Shown here piece by piece: positions 1 through 6,180 of a stretch of DNA of 6,491 nucleotides. The DNA comes from Gammaproteobacteria bacterium (GTDB lineage Bacteria; Pseudomonadota; Gammaproteobacteria; Granulosicoccales; Granulosicoccaceae). Positions within the stretch are counted from its first letter, which is position 1. Every line of letters starts with the position of its first letter. The stretch spans positions 1 through 6,491 of the forward strand of contig JAHQVR010000303.1 in NCBI GenBank assembly GCA_019634245.1, written 5' to 3'. The notes below the pieces were generated by a model. That model saw only the letters and a program-made list of their open reading frames with translations. It searched no databases and was not told the origin of the DNA. The translations under genes were made by a program, and so were the position numbers.

Positions 1-140
1 GTAAATAAAGGTTCATGAATTTGTGTGTGGTGTTCGATACCCATCGCACTTAAGGCGTCCAGAACCTCTTGCACAGTGGCAGCCTTTTCGCCGCTATTTA
101 AGGTGACAGATTCTGGATCGGGTCGGTCTGAGTGGCTCAT
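1..140 (-). CDS. YbaK/ProX-like aminoacyl-tRNA editing (deacylase) protein, N-terminal fragment
   Basis: Reading the minus strand from an ATG at 140 gives 46 codons that stay open to the window edge. The N-terminus is a hydrophilic, probably disordered leader of about 20 residues (MSHSDRPDPESV...). It is followed by VQEVLDALSAMGIEHHTQ and then IHEPLFT. The pattern 'LDxLGIxHxTxxHxPLFT' is the usual opening of YbaK/ProX-type trans-editing proteins, which hydrolyse mischarged aminoacyl-tRNA such as Ala- or Cys-tRNA(Pro) in the cytosol. The start is well bounded: an in-frame TAG lies 15 nt upstream with no other start codon in between. The catalytic part lies outside the window, so the family call rests on about 25 residues. 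The gene diverges from the operon starting at 335 and has no evident functional tie to it. Confidence 0.6.
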   Translation of the reverse strand, partial: MSHSDRPDPESVTLNSGEKAATVQEVLDALSAMGIEHHTQIHEPLF

Positions 141-198
141 AAGGTTTTGGTGCTAAATTCTGGGGTGTAAGGGAGGTCTAGTAGAGGAAAATATCACA

Positions 199-218
199 TA
201 AAAACGTGCGTAAAAACG
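199..218. repeat. Pair of TAAAAACG direct repeats
   Basis: TAAAAACG occurs at 199-206 and again at 211-218, separated by TGCG, giving a 12-bp period. It sits inside the divergent promoter region and could be part of a protein-binding site or simply an AT-rich chance repeat. Confidence 0.4.
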
Positions 219-224
219 AACAAG

Positions 225-232
225 GTGTACAC
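225..232. promoter_or_regulatory. GTGTACAC palindrome, possible operator
   Basis: A perfect 8-bp palindrome GTGTACAC sits between the divergent genes. It extends imperfectly by AA on the left and TT on the right (one mismatched pair at 224/233). A dimeric regulator could bind here. No regulator gene is in the window, and 8 bp alone is weak evidence. Confidence 0.25.
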
Positions 233-321
233 TTTTAAGAGGAGAATAGACGCTTTTAAGCACTCATGGGCTGGCTGAAATCAATCTAAACCTCACCAGA
301 CCCTAACTGACACTTTTGAGA
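232..321. repeat. Three copies of a CTTTTAAG-type element upstream of the operon
   Basis: CTTTTAAG is present exactly at 232-239 and 253-260, 21 bp apart (two helical turns). A near copy, CTTTTGAG, is at 313-320 just before the first start codon. Regular spacing on one DNA face suggests possible regulator binding, and the third copy may double as the purine-rich (GAG) ribosome-binding region. No known regulator motif is recognised. Confidence 0.3.
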
Positions 322-334
322 ATAGAGTTATTGT

Positions 335-1066
335 GTGAATAATCCTGAACAACTTGATGTATCGGTATGGAGAGGCACTGGGGAGTCAGGAGAATTTAAG
401 CTTTACAGTGTGCCTAGCTTTGAGAGCCAAACGGTGCTCGATATTGTTTCCTGGATACAGCTTAACGTTGATCCAACCCTGAGCTACCGCTTTGCCTGCA
501 GAGTGGGCATGTGCGTCAGTTGCGCCATGATGGTCAATGGGCAGCCACGCTGGACCTGTCGTACCCATGTCAGCAAAGTGTTGCAGGGGAATAGGCTGGA
601 AGTAGGGCCATTGCGCAACCTGCCGGTCATCAAAGACCTGGCCACGGATATGGATCCCTTTTTTGGCAAGTGGATAGAGGCGCAGGGTTGGCATGAGTCT
701 GGTCTAACCAGGCACGATGATATTCCTTGCGTGGATCCACAGAGTGAGACCCGGAGTGAGGCAGACGACGGTATAGAGTGTATCAACTGCGCTGTCTGCT
801 ACGCCGCTTGCGATACTGTGACTCATCACCCTGAGTATTTGGGGCCTGCGGCATTACAGCGCGCCTGGACTGTATATAACGATGAAAAAAATACTAACAA
901 AGCTCGGGTGTTACAGGCTGTGTCAGGTAGTAACGGCTGCCACAATTGTCATTCGATGGGCAGTTGTACACAGCATTGCCCTAATGAGCTCAACCCGATG
1001 AAAGCTATTGCCGGGTTTAAAAAAGAGACCCTAAAGACCTTTTGGAAACGAACCAAGCATGCTTGA
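335..1066 (+). CDS. Succinate dehydrogenase/fumarate reductase-like iron-sulfur subunit
   Basis: This is the electron-transfer subunit that carries electrons between the flavoprotein and the membrane anchor; at 243 residues it has normal family length. An N-terminal plant-type ferredoxin domain binds [2Fe-2S] through Cys55, Cys60, Cys63 (CRVGMCVSC) and Cys75. The C-terminal domain has ECINCAVCYAAC (Cys149, 152, 155, 159), and CHSMGSCTQHCP supplies Cys205, 211 and 215. These are all the ligands expected for [4Fe-4S] and [3Fe-4S] clusters. ECINCxxCYAAC and the following HPEYLGPAAL resemble FrdB-type proteins more than mitochondrial-type SdhB. An extra Cys202 sits three residues before Cys205. 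The GTG start is the only option: an in-frame TAG lies at 323-325 and the next start would remove the 2Fe-2S region. It is first in the operon and overlaps the next gene by 8 bp. The family assignment is secure, but the physiological substrate of the complex is not. Confidence 0.93.
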   Translation: MNNPEQLDVSVWRGTGESGEFKLYSVPSFESQTVLDIVSWIQLNVDPTLSYRFACRVGMCVSCAMMVNGQPRWTCRTHVSKVLQGNRLEVGPLRNLPVIKDLATDMDPFFGKWIEAQGWHESGLTRHDDIPCVDPQSETRSEADDGIECINCAVCYAACDTVTHHPEYLGPAALQRAWTVYNDEKNTNKARVLQAVSGSNGCHNCHSMGSCTQHCPNELNPMKAIAGFKKETLKTFWKRTKHA

Positions 1067-1397
1067 TGCGCGTTTATTTTTACTTCAGCGGTTAACGGCT
1101 CTGGTGATGGCTCCATTGGTGTTGGGCCATCTGATTACTATGATCTATGCGGTACAAGGTGGATTATCAGCCGAGGAAATTTTAGGTAGAACACAAGGGT
1201 CTGTTTTTTGGGTGCTGTTTTATGGCATCTTCGTAACGGCTGTATCGATTCATGCGGCGATTGGGCTTCGGGTGGTGTTGTATGAATGGCTTAATGTCAG
1301 AGGCTTTGCCTTGACGGTATTGTCCTGGTTGATTGCGATGATATTGCTTTATACAGGGTTACAAGCCGTTCTTGCTGTGACGGGTTTTGTTTCATGA
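1059..1397 (+). CDS. Succinate dehydrogenase/fumarate reductase-like membrane anchor, first subunit
   Basis: A 112-residue hydrophobic protein with three predicted transmembrane helices (roughly 12-32, 49-75 and 84-107). QRLTALVMAPLVLGH resembles the 'HRxSGxxL...H' helix of SdhC-type anchors with the first His replaced by Gln. His24 (VLGHLITM) and His65 (VSIHAAIGLR) sit in helices 1 and 2, where heme b ligands are found. This subunit should anchor the catalytic dimer to the cytoplasmic membrane and help form the quinone site. It starts inside the end of the iron-sulfur gene, and its TGA overlaps the next ATG (ATGA), which points to translational coupling. Sequence conservation in such anchors is low, so the call leans on helix pattern, histidines and context. 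Confidence 0.82.
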   Translation: MLDARLFLLQRLTALVMAPLVLGHLITMIYAVQGGLSAEEILGRTQGSVFWVLFYGIFVTAVSIHAAIGLRVVLYEWLNVRGFALTVLSWLIAMILLYTGLQAVLAVTGFVS

Positions 1398-1735
1398 TCA
1401 AGCCCAAGCGACAGGAGCCTTTATGGCTTGCCTTCATCGTACACAGGATTTCGGGTATTGCCTTAGCGGTGTTCTTACCGTTTCATTTCTGGGTGTTGTC
1501 ATTAGCGTTAACTGATACAGCGAGATTGAACACATTTCTTCACTGGACTGAACACCCGTTGGTGTCAATCGCAGAATTCGGTTTGGTGTTTTTGCTGTGC
1601 ATACATTTTTTTGGTGGTATTCGATTGATGGCAATGGAATGGCTTCCGTGGTCTGACAAACAAAAAACGTTTGCAGCAATGGCCACAGCGTTTGCACTTC
1701 TGGTGGCTGGTGTGTTTTTGCTTAAGGCAGTTTGA
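1394..1735 (+). CDS. Succinate dehydrogenase/fumarate reductase-like membrane anchor, second subunit (cytochrome b)
   Basis: A 113-residue protein with three predicted membrane helices (about 13-38, 56-79 and 92-112). It carries the SdhC hallmark HRISGIAL (His17, Arg18, Ser20, Gly21). His31 (FLPFHFW) and His71 (LCIHFFGGIR) are candidate heme ligands, and the FFGGIRLMAMEW stretch is typical of cytochrome b subunits of this family. Together with the preceding anchor it should form the heme- and quinone-binding membrane domain. The ATG overlaps the upstream stop, and the flavoprotein gene begins 3 bp after its TGA with AAGG about 10 nt before that start. Which of the two anchors corresponds to SdhC or SdhD in other systems is unclear. 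Confidence 0.87.
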   Translation: MIKPKRQEPLWLAFIVHRISGIALAVFLPFHFWVLSLALTDTARLNTFLHWTEHPLVSIAEFGLVFLLCIHFFGGIRLMAMEWLPWSDKQKTFAAMATAFALLVAGVFLLKAV

Positions 1736-1738
1736 TTC

Positions 1739-3499
1739 ATGGTATCGACGCCCAACATCGACAGGATTGATACAGACATCTTAATCCTTGGCACCGGGGG
1801 TGCGGGATTGTTTGCAGCGCTGCATGCCCAACAAACAGCCCCTGCTGGCACTCGCATTACATTGGCGGTCAAAGGGTTGATCGGCAAGTGTGGTTGTACC
1901 CGAATGGTTCAAGGCGGTTACAACGTGGCCCTGGGCGGGGGTGATACGGTTGAGCGGCATTTTATGGATACCATCAAAGGTGGGATGTGGTTGCCGAACC
2001 AGGACATGGCGTGGCGATTGTGTGAGCAAGCGGTGGTACGAATTAGAGAACTGGAAAACGAAATCGGCTGTTTTTTTGATCGAAACAATGATGGCACGCT
2101 TCATCAGAAAGCCTTTGCTGGGCAAACGGCTGATAGAACGGTTCATAAAGGTGATTTGACTGGTATCGAAATCATTAACCGGCTGATGGAACAAGTACTT
2201 GCAAGCCCGGTTGAAAAACTGCAAGAGCACCGAGCGATTAGCATCATTCCAACTAGAGATGGCTCGGCCATTTCAGGTGTGTTGATGATTGATATGCGCA
2301 CTGGGGGATACCGCTTTGTTCGCGCAAAAACCGTGTTGATGGCAACTGGCGGCGGTCCGACGATGTACAAATACCATACGCCCTCTGGTGATAAAACGAT
2401 GGATGGGTTGGCTATGGCATTGCGAGTGGGGCTGCCATTGCGAGACATGGAAATGGTGCAGTTCCATCCAACCGGTTTGCTGGCCGGGGACCACACTCGA
2501 ATGACGGGTACCGTTTTGGAAGAAGGTTTAAGAGGTGCAGGCGGTCAACTTATCAACCATCACGATGCTCGCTTTATGTTCGACTACGATGAACGCGGAG
2601 AGCGAGCCACTCGCGATATCGTTAGCCGAGCCATTTATTCTGAGATGTCGAAAAACAACAACCCTGAACAGGAGGGTGTGTTCATTTCTATGGGTCATTT
2701 AGGGCCAGCCAATGTAGAACAGAAATTCAAAGGCATGGTTAAGCGCTGCGCGGACAGTGGATTTGACTTAGCCGCAGGTTTAGTACCGGTGGTTCCGACT
2801 GCTCATTATTTTATGGGTGGTGTCGTTGTCGATGTGGATACAAGAACTCAGATGGAAGGATTATATGTTGCCGGTGAGGATGCTGGCGGAGCCCATGGTT
2901 CTAATCGACTCGGTGGCAATGGGGTAGCGAATTCAACGGTGTATGGCGGCATTGCAGGTGACACCATGGGCCGAGATATTACCGGCATGGCTGCTTTGAG
3001 AGAGCCTGATGAATCTGTGTTAGCCGCAGAGATCGCCAGGGCTAATTACCCCTTGCATCAGCCACCCCAGCTGCTGCAACCTTTGAGGAAAACACTTCAA
3101 GAGATGATGTGGGATGATGCCGGGGTAATTCGTACCCACGCAGGGCTGAATCATGGCTTAGCTGAGCTTCAGCAGATATCCGATGAGTTGATGACCATTG
3201 GTGTCGATGATTCACAGCTAGCCTTCAACTTATCCTGGCATGATTGGCTGAATATGCGTTCACTGTGTGATATTTCTGAAGTCATAATAAAAGCGTCATT
3301 GTCGCGCACGAATTCGCGAGGGGCTCATTTCCGCTCCGATTTTCCTGATTCCGGCGACTTAGCAAGCTCTTATTTTACGGTTGCAACATCTAATGGAATG
3401 AATGTATCTGTGAGCCAAGAGCCTGTCGAGTTTTCAGTAGTCAAACCGGGCGATACGATTTTGCCCGACCATGAACCAGAGACTTTGGTGGCCTCATGA
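1739..3499 (+). CDS. Succinate dehydrogenase/fumarate reductase-like flavoprotein without the covalent-FAD histidine
   Basis: The 586-residue catalytic subunit should catalyse two-electron oxidation of a succinate-like substrate (or the reverse) using FAD. The Rossmann motif GTGGAG is at residues 18-23. Typical active-site elements are present: QFHPTG (His243), EEGLRG (Glu262, Arg265), TRDIVSRA (Arg292), PTAHYFMGG (His356) and GSNRLGG (Arg390), with the FAD-binding AGE at 378-380. The segment that normally reads RSHT, whose His binds FAD covalently, is here KCGCT, with Cys53 at the His position. FAD is therefore probably non-covalent or held differently. Glu261 replaces the substrate-contacting Thr of E. 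coli FrdA, and the usual RGEGG reads RGAGG (Ala267). The ATG follows the second anchor by 3 bp, and the stop overlaps the hydratase alpha gene. L-aspartate oxidase is related and also non-covalent, but it does not normally come with cognate iron-sulfur and anchor genes. Family is firm; substrate unknown. Confidence 0.92.
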   Translation: MVSTPNIDRIDTDILILGTGGAGLFAALHAQQTAPAGTRITLAVKGLIGKCGCTRMVQGGYNVALGGGDTVERHFMDTIKGGMWLPNQDMAWRLCEQAVVRIRELENEIGCFFDRNNDGTLHQKAFAGQTADRTVHKGDLTGIEIINRLMEQVLASPVEKLQEHRAISIIPTRDGSAISGVLMIDMRTGGYRFVRAKTVLMATGGGPTMYKYHTPSGDKTMDGLAMALRVGLPLRDMEMVQFHPTGLLAGDHTRMTGTVLEEGLRGAGGQLINHHDARFMFDYDERGERATRDIVSRAIYSEMSKNNNPEQEGVFISMGHLGPANVEQKFKGMVKRCADSGFDLAAGLVPVVPTAHYFMGGVVVDVDTRTQMEGLYVAGEDAGGAHGSNRLGGNGVANSTVYGGIAGDTMGRDITGMAALREPDESVLAAEIARANYPLHQPPQLLQPLRKTLQEMMWDDAGVIRTHAGLNHGLAELQQISDELMTIGVDDSQLAFNLSWHDWLNMRSLCDISEVIIKASLSRTNSRGAHFRSDFPDSGDLASSYFTVATSNGMNVSVSQEPVEFSVVKPGDTILPDHEPETLVAS

Positions 3500-4458
3500 T
3501 TTCAATTGATAGCATTCAAACAACGGCCCAAAGTTTGATGGAGAAAGCGGCCATTGAAATTCCGGATGACTACTTGGGTGGCATCAGAAAGGCTGCTAAA
3601 TCAGAAACGGGTGGGCTGGCCTCCTATGTGATTCATGCCATGCTTGATAACTACGATGCAGCCAAAGAAGATCGTTGTGCGATGTGCGGCGACACGGGTG
3701 TACCCCGATGGTATGTCAAGATGGGTAATGAGGCCTCCATCGAAGGTGGTCCGATTGCTCTAGAGGCAGCCCTGCGGCGTGCAACAGCTGATGCTACACG
3801 CAGTGTACCGTTGCGGCCGAATCGAGTTCATCCATTGTGGCGCACCGACCATGACAATAATGTGGGCATTGGCGCACCCGAAATTGAATATGCGTTTGAG
3901 CCTGAAGGCGATTGGCTGGATTTGATCACTGTGCATAAAGGTGGATTGTTCGGTACTGACTACCGGATGTTATTTCCGTCAGATGGTATAGAAGGTATCA
4001 AGCGTTTTTATCTGGATAGTCTTGTCGCCTTTGGCAAACGCGGTTTGGCCTGTCAACCGGCAATCATCGGTATTGGCCTTGGGGGTGCGAAGGATGCGTG
4101 CATGGTGCTGGGTAAGCGCGCCGCCTGTTTGCGAACAGTGGGAAGTCAAAACCCTGATCCAAAAATCGCAGAGCTAGAGGAGGATTTTAAAGAACTGGGT
4201 AATTCCATTGGCATGGGCGCGATGGGATTTGTCGGAAAAAACATGGTGGTCGATTGTCATATCGAAGTGGGGTATTGCCACACAGGTGGAATGCAGATGA
4301 GCGTTCATGCCTTTTGTTTGTCTTCGCGTAGGGCGGTGGCTCGACTCTATCCGGATGGTCGGGTGGAGTATCGAACAGATCCTGACTGGTTCACTGATTA
4401 TCAACGTCGAGACACTGTCGACTGGACGCCCGCTATGAGTCAGGCGTTGGAATCATGA
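3496..4458 (+). CDS. Class I fumarase/L-tartrate dehydratase-like hydro-lyase, alpha subunit
   Basis: This 320-residue protein matches the N-terminal (alpha) domain of iron-sulfur hydro-lyases such as class I fumarase, TtdA and mesaconase. These add or remove water across the double bond of fumarate-like acids using a [4Fe-4S] cluster. All three expected cluster cysteines are visible: Cys64 in CAMCGDTG, Cys186 in CQPAIIGIGLGG, and Cys274 in HTGGMQMSVHAFC, which is followed by RRAVARLYPDGRVEY. Canonical members read CQDTG; here Gln is replaced by Gly65, while the Asp66 proposed to act in catalysis is kept. Cys61 is additional. Enzymes of this class split into alpha and beta are the rule in TtdAB-type systems. 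The ATG overlaps the flavoprotein stop and its own stop overlaps the beta-subunit start. Its place after a dehydrogenase complex suggests that it hydrates the product of that complex. Confidence 0.9.
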   Translation: MISIDSIQTTAQSLMEKAAIEIPDDYLGGIRKAAKSETGGLASYVIHAMLDNYDAAKEDRCAMCGDTGVPRWYVKMGNEASIEGGPIALEAALRRATADATRSVPLRPNRVHPLWRTDHDNNVGIGAPEIEYAFEPEGDWLDLITVHKGGLFGTDYRMLFPSDGIEGIKRFYLDSLVAFGKRGLACQPAIIGIGLGGAKDACMVLGKRAACLRTVGSQNPDPKIAELEEDFKELGNSIGMGAMGFVGKNMVVDCHIEVGYCHTGGMQMSVHAFCLSSRRAVARLYPDGRVEYRTDPDWFTDYQRRDTVDWTPAMSQALES

Positions 4459-5135
4459 ACTCTCCTGCGCAACCCAGACAGCTCCGTTTAAGTACCACAC
4501 CTACAGATGAATCACTTCAAGAGCTTCAGCTCGGTGATATCGTTTTTCTTGATGGCCTGATGTACACCGCGCGCGAAGGTGTTTATACCCGAGCATTGGA
4601 GAAAAAAGCGAACCTACCACTAAATTTACCGGACGATAGTGCGGCAAATTTTCATTGCTCGCCTGCGGCTGCGATTCGCGATGACGGTACATTCGATATG
4701 GGTGCTGTGACGGCAACAGCATCCTTTCGGTTTGCTAAATGGCTGCCTGAGTGGATGGAGAAAACGGGCGCTAAGTTGATCATCGGTAAAGGTGGAATGT
4801 CGTCCAAGGATTACAAAAACTATTTTGTACCTAATGGTGCCGTGTATTTATCCACGGTGGGTTATGGCACCGGTGCGCTACTCGGGCGAGGCATCGAAGG
4901 GGTGGAAGCGGTGCATTGGAACGAAGAACTTGGTTTGGCGCAAGCGATGTGGGTGATCAAATGCAACAATATGGGCCCTTTTATTGTAGCGTCTGACCTA
5001 GAAGGAAATTGCTTGTTTGAACGAGAAAACGAAAAGATTGCAGAAAACCTCGAGCGCGTATATGAAGGGACCAAGCCGGCGGTGTTAAAGCGTTTTGGTG
5101 AAACGGATGATCGCAGCGACGAACTGATCGGCTAG
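4455..5135 (+). CDS. Class I fumarase/L-tartrate dehydratase-like hydro-lyase, beta subunit
   Basis: A 226-residue C-terminal (beta) partner of the hydro-lyase. The fold is recognisable from LGDIVFLDGLMYTAR (residues 26-40), the GKGGM loop (111-115), and GAVYLSTVGYGTGALLGRGI. Its role is to complete the active site with Arg40, Lys112, Thr88 and Arg92; the last two keep the four-residue spacing of the GPTTxxR motif. Several positions differ from fumarases and TtdB: ARDxxH reads AREGVY (Glu41, Tyr44), and GPTTxxRMD reads ATASFRFA with the Asp lost. These changes suggest a substrate other than fumarate, L-malate or tartrate. An N-terminal stretch of about 20 residues (MNSPAQPRQLRL...) precedes the domain. 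It is coupled to the alpha gene by an ATGA overlap. Confidence 0.88.
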   Translation: MNSPAQPRQLRLSTTPTDESLQELQLGDIVFLDGLMYTAREGVYTRALEKKANLPLNLPDDSAANFHCSPAAAIRDDGTFDMGAVTATASFRFAKWLPEWMEKTGAKLIIGKGGMSSKDYKNYFVPNGAVYLSTVGYGTGALLGRGIEGVEAVHWNEELGLAQAMWVIKCNNMGPFIVASDLEGNCLFERENEKIAENLERVYEGTKPAVLKRFGETDDRSDELIG

Positions 5136-5148
5136 CTCATAAATTAAA

Positions 5149-6180
5149 ATGCAAGTCGATGTCAACACACTAACAAGGGCTCTTAATCAACATCCAACAG
5201 TAGACCTTGGTTTGTCAACGACGCCCATCGAGTGCATGCGCAGAATGGGTGATGAGCTTGGTGTGAATTTGTGGGTGAAGCGAGATGACACCGCATCGCT
5301 GGCTCTGGGTGGCAATAAAGTCAGGCAACTGGGCTACTATCTGGGAGCTGCTGCTCATAACACAGACACCGTGTTAATAACTGGTGCCATTCAATCCAAT
5401 TTTGTTCGTCTCTGTGTAGCCGCAGCCAGGAAATTAGGTTGGCATCCGGTGGTGCAGTTAGAGCATCGGGTATCTAACCAAAGTGCACTTTATCAATCCT
5501 CAGGCAATGTGTTACTCAATCGTTTAATGGGTGCGGATATTCGTTACTTCGATGGAGGTGATGATGAGGCTGCTGCAGACCATGCGTTGGATCAATTGGC
5601 GGCAGAACAACGTGCACTAGGTCGGACACCCCACGTTGTCCACCTGGGCATGGACCATCCACCTATCGGGGCTTTGGGGTATGTGGAGTGTGCATTGGAA
5701 GCTGACTCGCAATTGAATGTTCTGGAGATGAAACCTGATCATGTGGTGATTCCTTCTGGCAGTGGTTTGACCCATGCTGGGTTTCTGATCGGAGCGAGTG
5801 CCTGGGATAGCTCTGTGAAGGTTCACGGTGTTTGCGTACGACGCGACAAGGCGAAGCAGCAAACGCGCATTTTCACCCGGGCAACAGAAGCCGCTAGGCT
5901 GATGGGTTTAGACCCTCTGAGCATCGAGCTTGATGTTCGCCTTGATGATGCCGTTCTGCCTCCTGGGTACGGCCAATTAAATGAATCGGTACTGCGAGCC
6001 ATACGTATGGCTGCCGAAACAGAAGGCCTGCTGCTCGATCCCGTGTACTCGGGTCGGACCATGGCGGGTTTGATGTCCTTGGTTGAACGTGGTGTGATAA
6101 AAAAGGGCGAGAGTGTATTGTTTATTCATACCGGTGGTATTCCTGCTGTGTTTGCCTATCAAAATGAACTGGTGTCTTAG
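5149..6180 (+). CDS. Fold-type II PLP enzyme of the D-cysteine desulfhydrase / cysteate sulfo-lyase / ACC deaminase family
   Basis: At 343 residues it has family length. KRDDTASLALGGNKVRQL contains the PLP-binding Lys57; GAIQSN (79-84) is the substrate-carboxylate loop; SGSGLTHAG (203-211) is the phosphate-binding loop; HTGG lies at 327-330. ACC deaminases have a Glu after the Tyr of DPVY and a Leu in place of the Thr of HTGG. Here they read DPVYS (Ser301) and HTGG (Thr328), as in D-cysteine desulfhydrases. I therefore expect beta-elimination of an amino acid (giving a 2-oxo acid and ammonia plus a leaving group), not cyclopropane ring opening. The usual QSNHxRQ is QSNFVRL (Phe85, Leu88), so substrate preference may differ. 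It starts 13 bp after the hydratase beta gene with a poor ribosome-binding site, still on the same transcript by spacing. Candidate substrates include D-cysteine, cysteate or a beta-hydroxy amino acid; none can be chosen from sequence alone. Confidence 0.85.
   Translation: MQVDVNTLTRALNQHPTVDLGLSTTPIECMRRMGDELGVNLWVKRDDTASLALGGNKVRQLGYYLGAAAHNTDTVLITGAIQSNFVRLCVAAARKLGWHPVVQLEHRVSNQSALYQSSGNVLLNRLMGADIRYFDGGDDEAAADHALDQLAAEQRALGRTPHVVHLGMDHPPIGALGYVECALEADSQLNVLEMKPDHVVIPSGSGLTHAGFLIGASAWDSSVKVHGVCVRRDKAKQQTRIFTRATEAARLMGLDPLSIELDVRLDDAVLPPGYGQLNESVLRAIRMAAETEGLLLDPVYSGRTMAGLMSLVERGVIKKGESVLFIHTGGIPAVFAYQNELVS

Larger units (their letters stand above)
141..334. other. Divergent intergenic region, likely holding both promoters
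   Basis: These 194 bp separate the minus-strand editing gene from the plus-strand operon, so the promoters of both should lie here. I see no strong sigma-70 promoter on the plus strand. On the minus strand a weak candidate is TTGTTC, a 17-bp spacer, then TATGTG, within about 195-224. The region is AT-rich around 185-220 and holds the short repeats listed separately. No tRNA or riboswitch-like structure is evident. Confidence 0.5.

Noticed and set aside
1890..2159. 89-codon plus-strand frame inside the flavoprotein gene
   Set aside because: It overlaps the conserved FAD domain in another frame and its translation has no recognisable motif.
1540..2496. Long minus-strand open frames opposite the anchor and flavoprotein genes
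   Set aside because: They lie wholly opposite well-supported genes and show no family motifs, so they are shadows of the coding strand.
335..3499. Annotation as the housekeeping succinate dehydrogenase sdhCDAB
   Set aside because: Gene order is B-C-D-A, the covalent-FAD His is missing, and the operon continues into a divergent hydratase and a PLP enzyme.
1739..3499. L-aspartate oxidase (NadB)
   Set aside because: The non-covalent FAD fits, but cognate iron-sulfur and two membrane anchor genes are directly attached, and no nadA or nadC is nearby.
5149..6180. ACC deaminase
   Set aside because: The Glu and Leu typical of ACC deaminases are Ser301 and Thr328 here, as in desulfhydrases.
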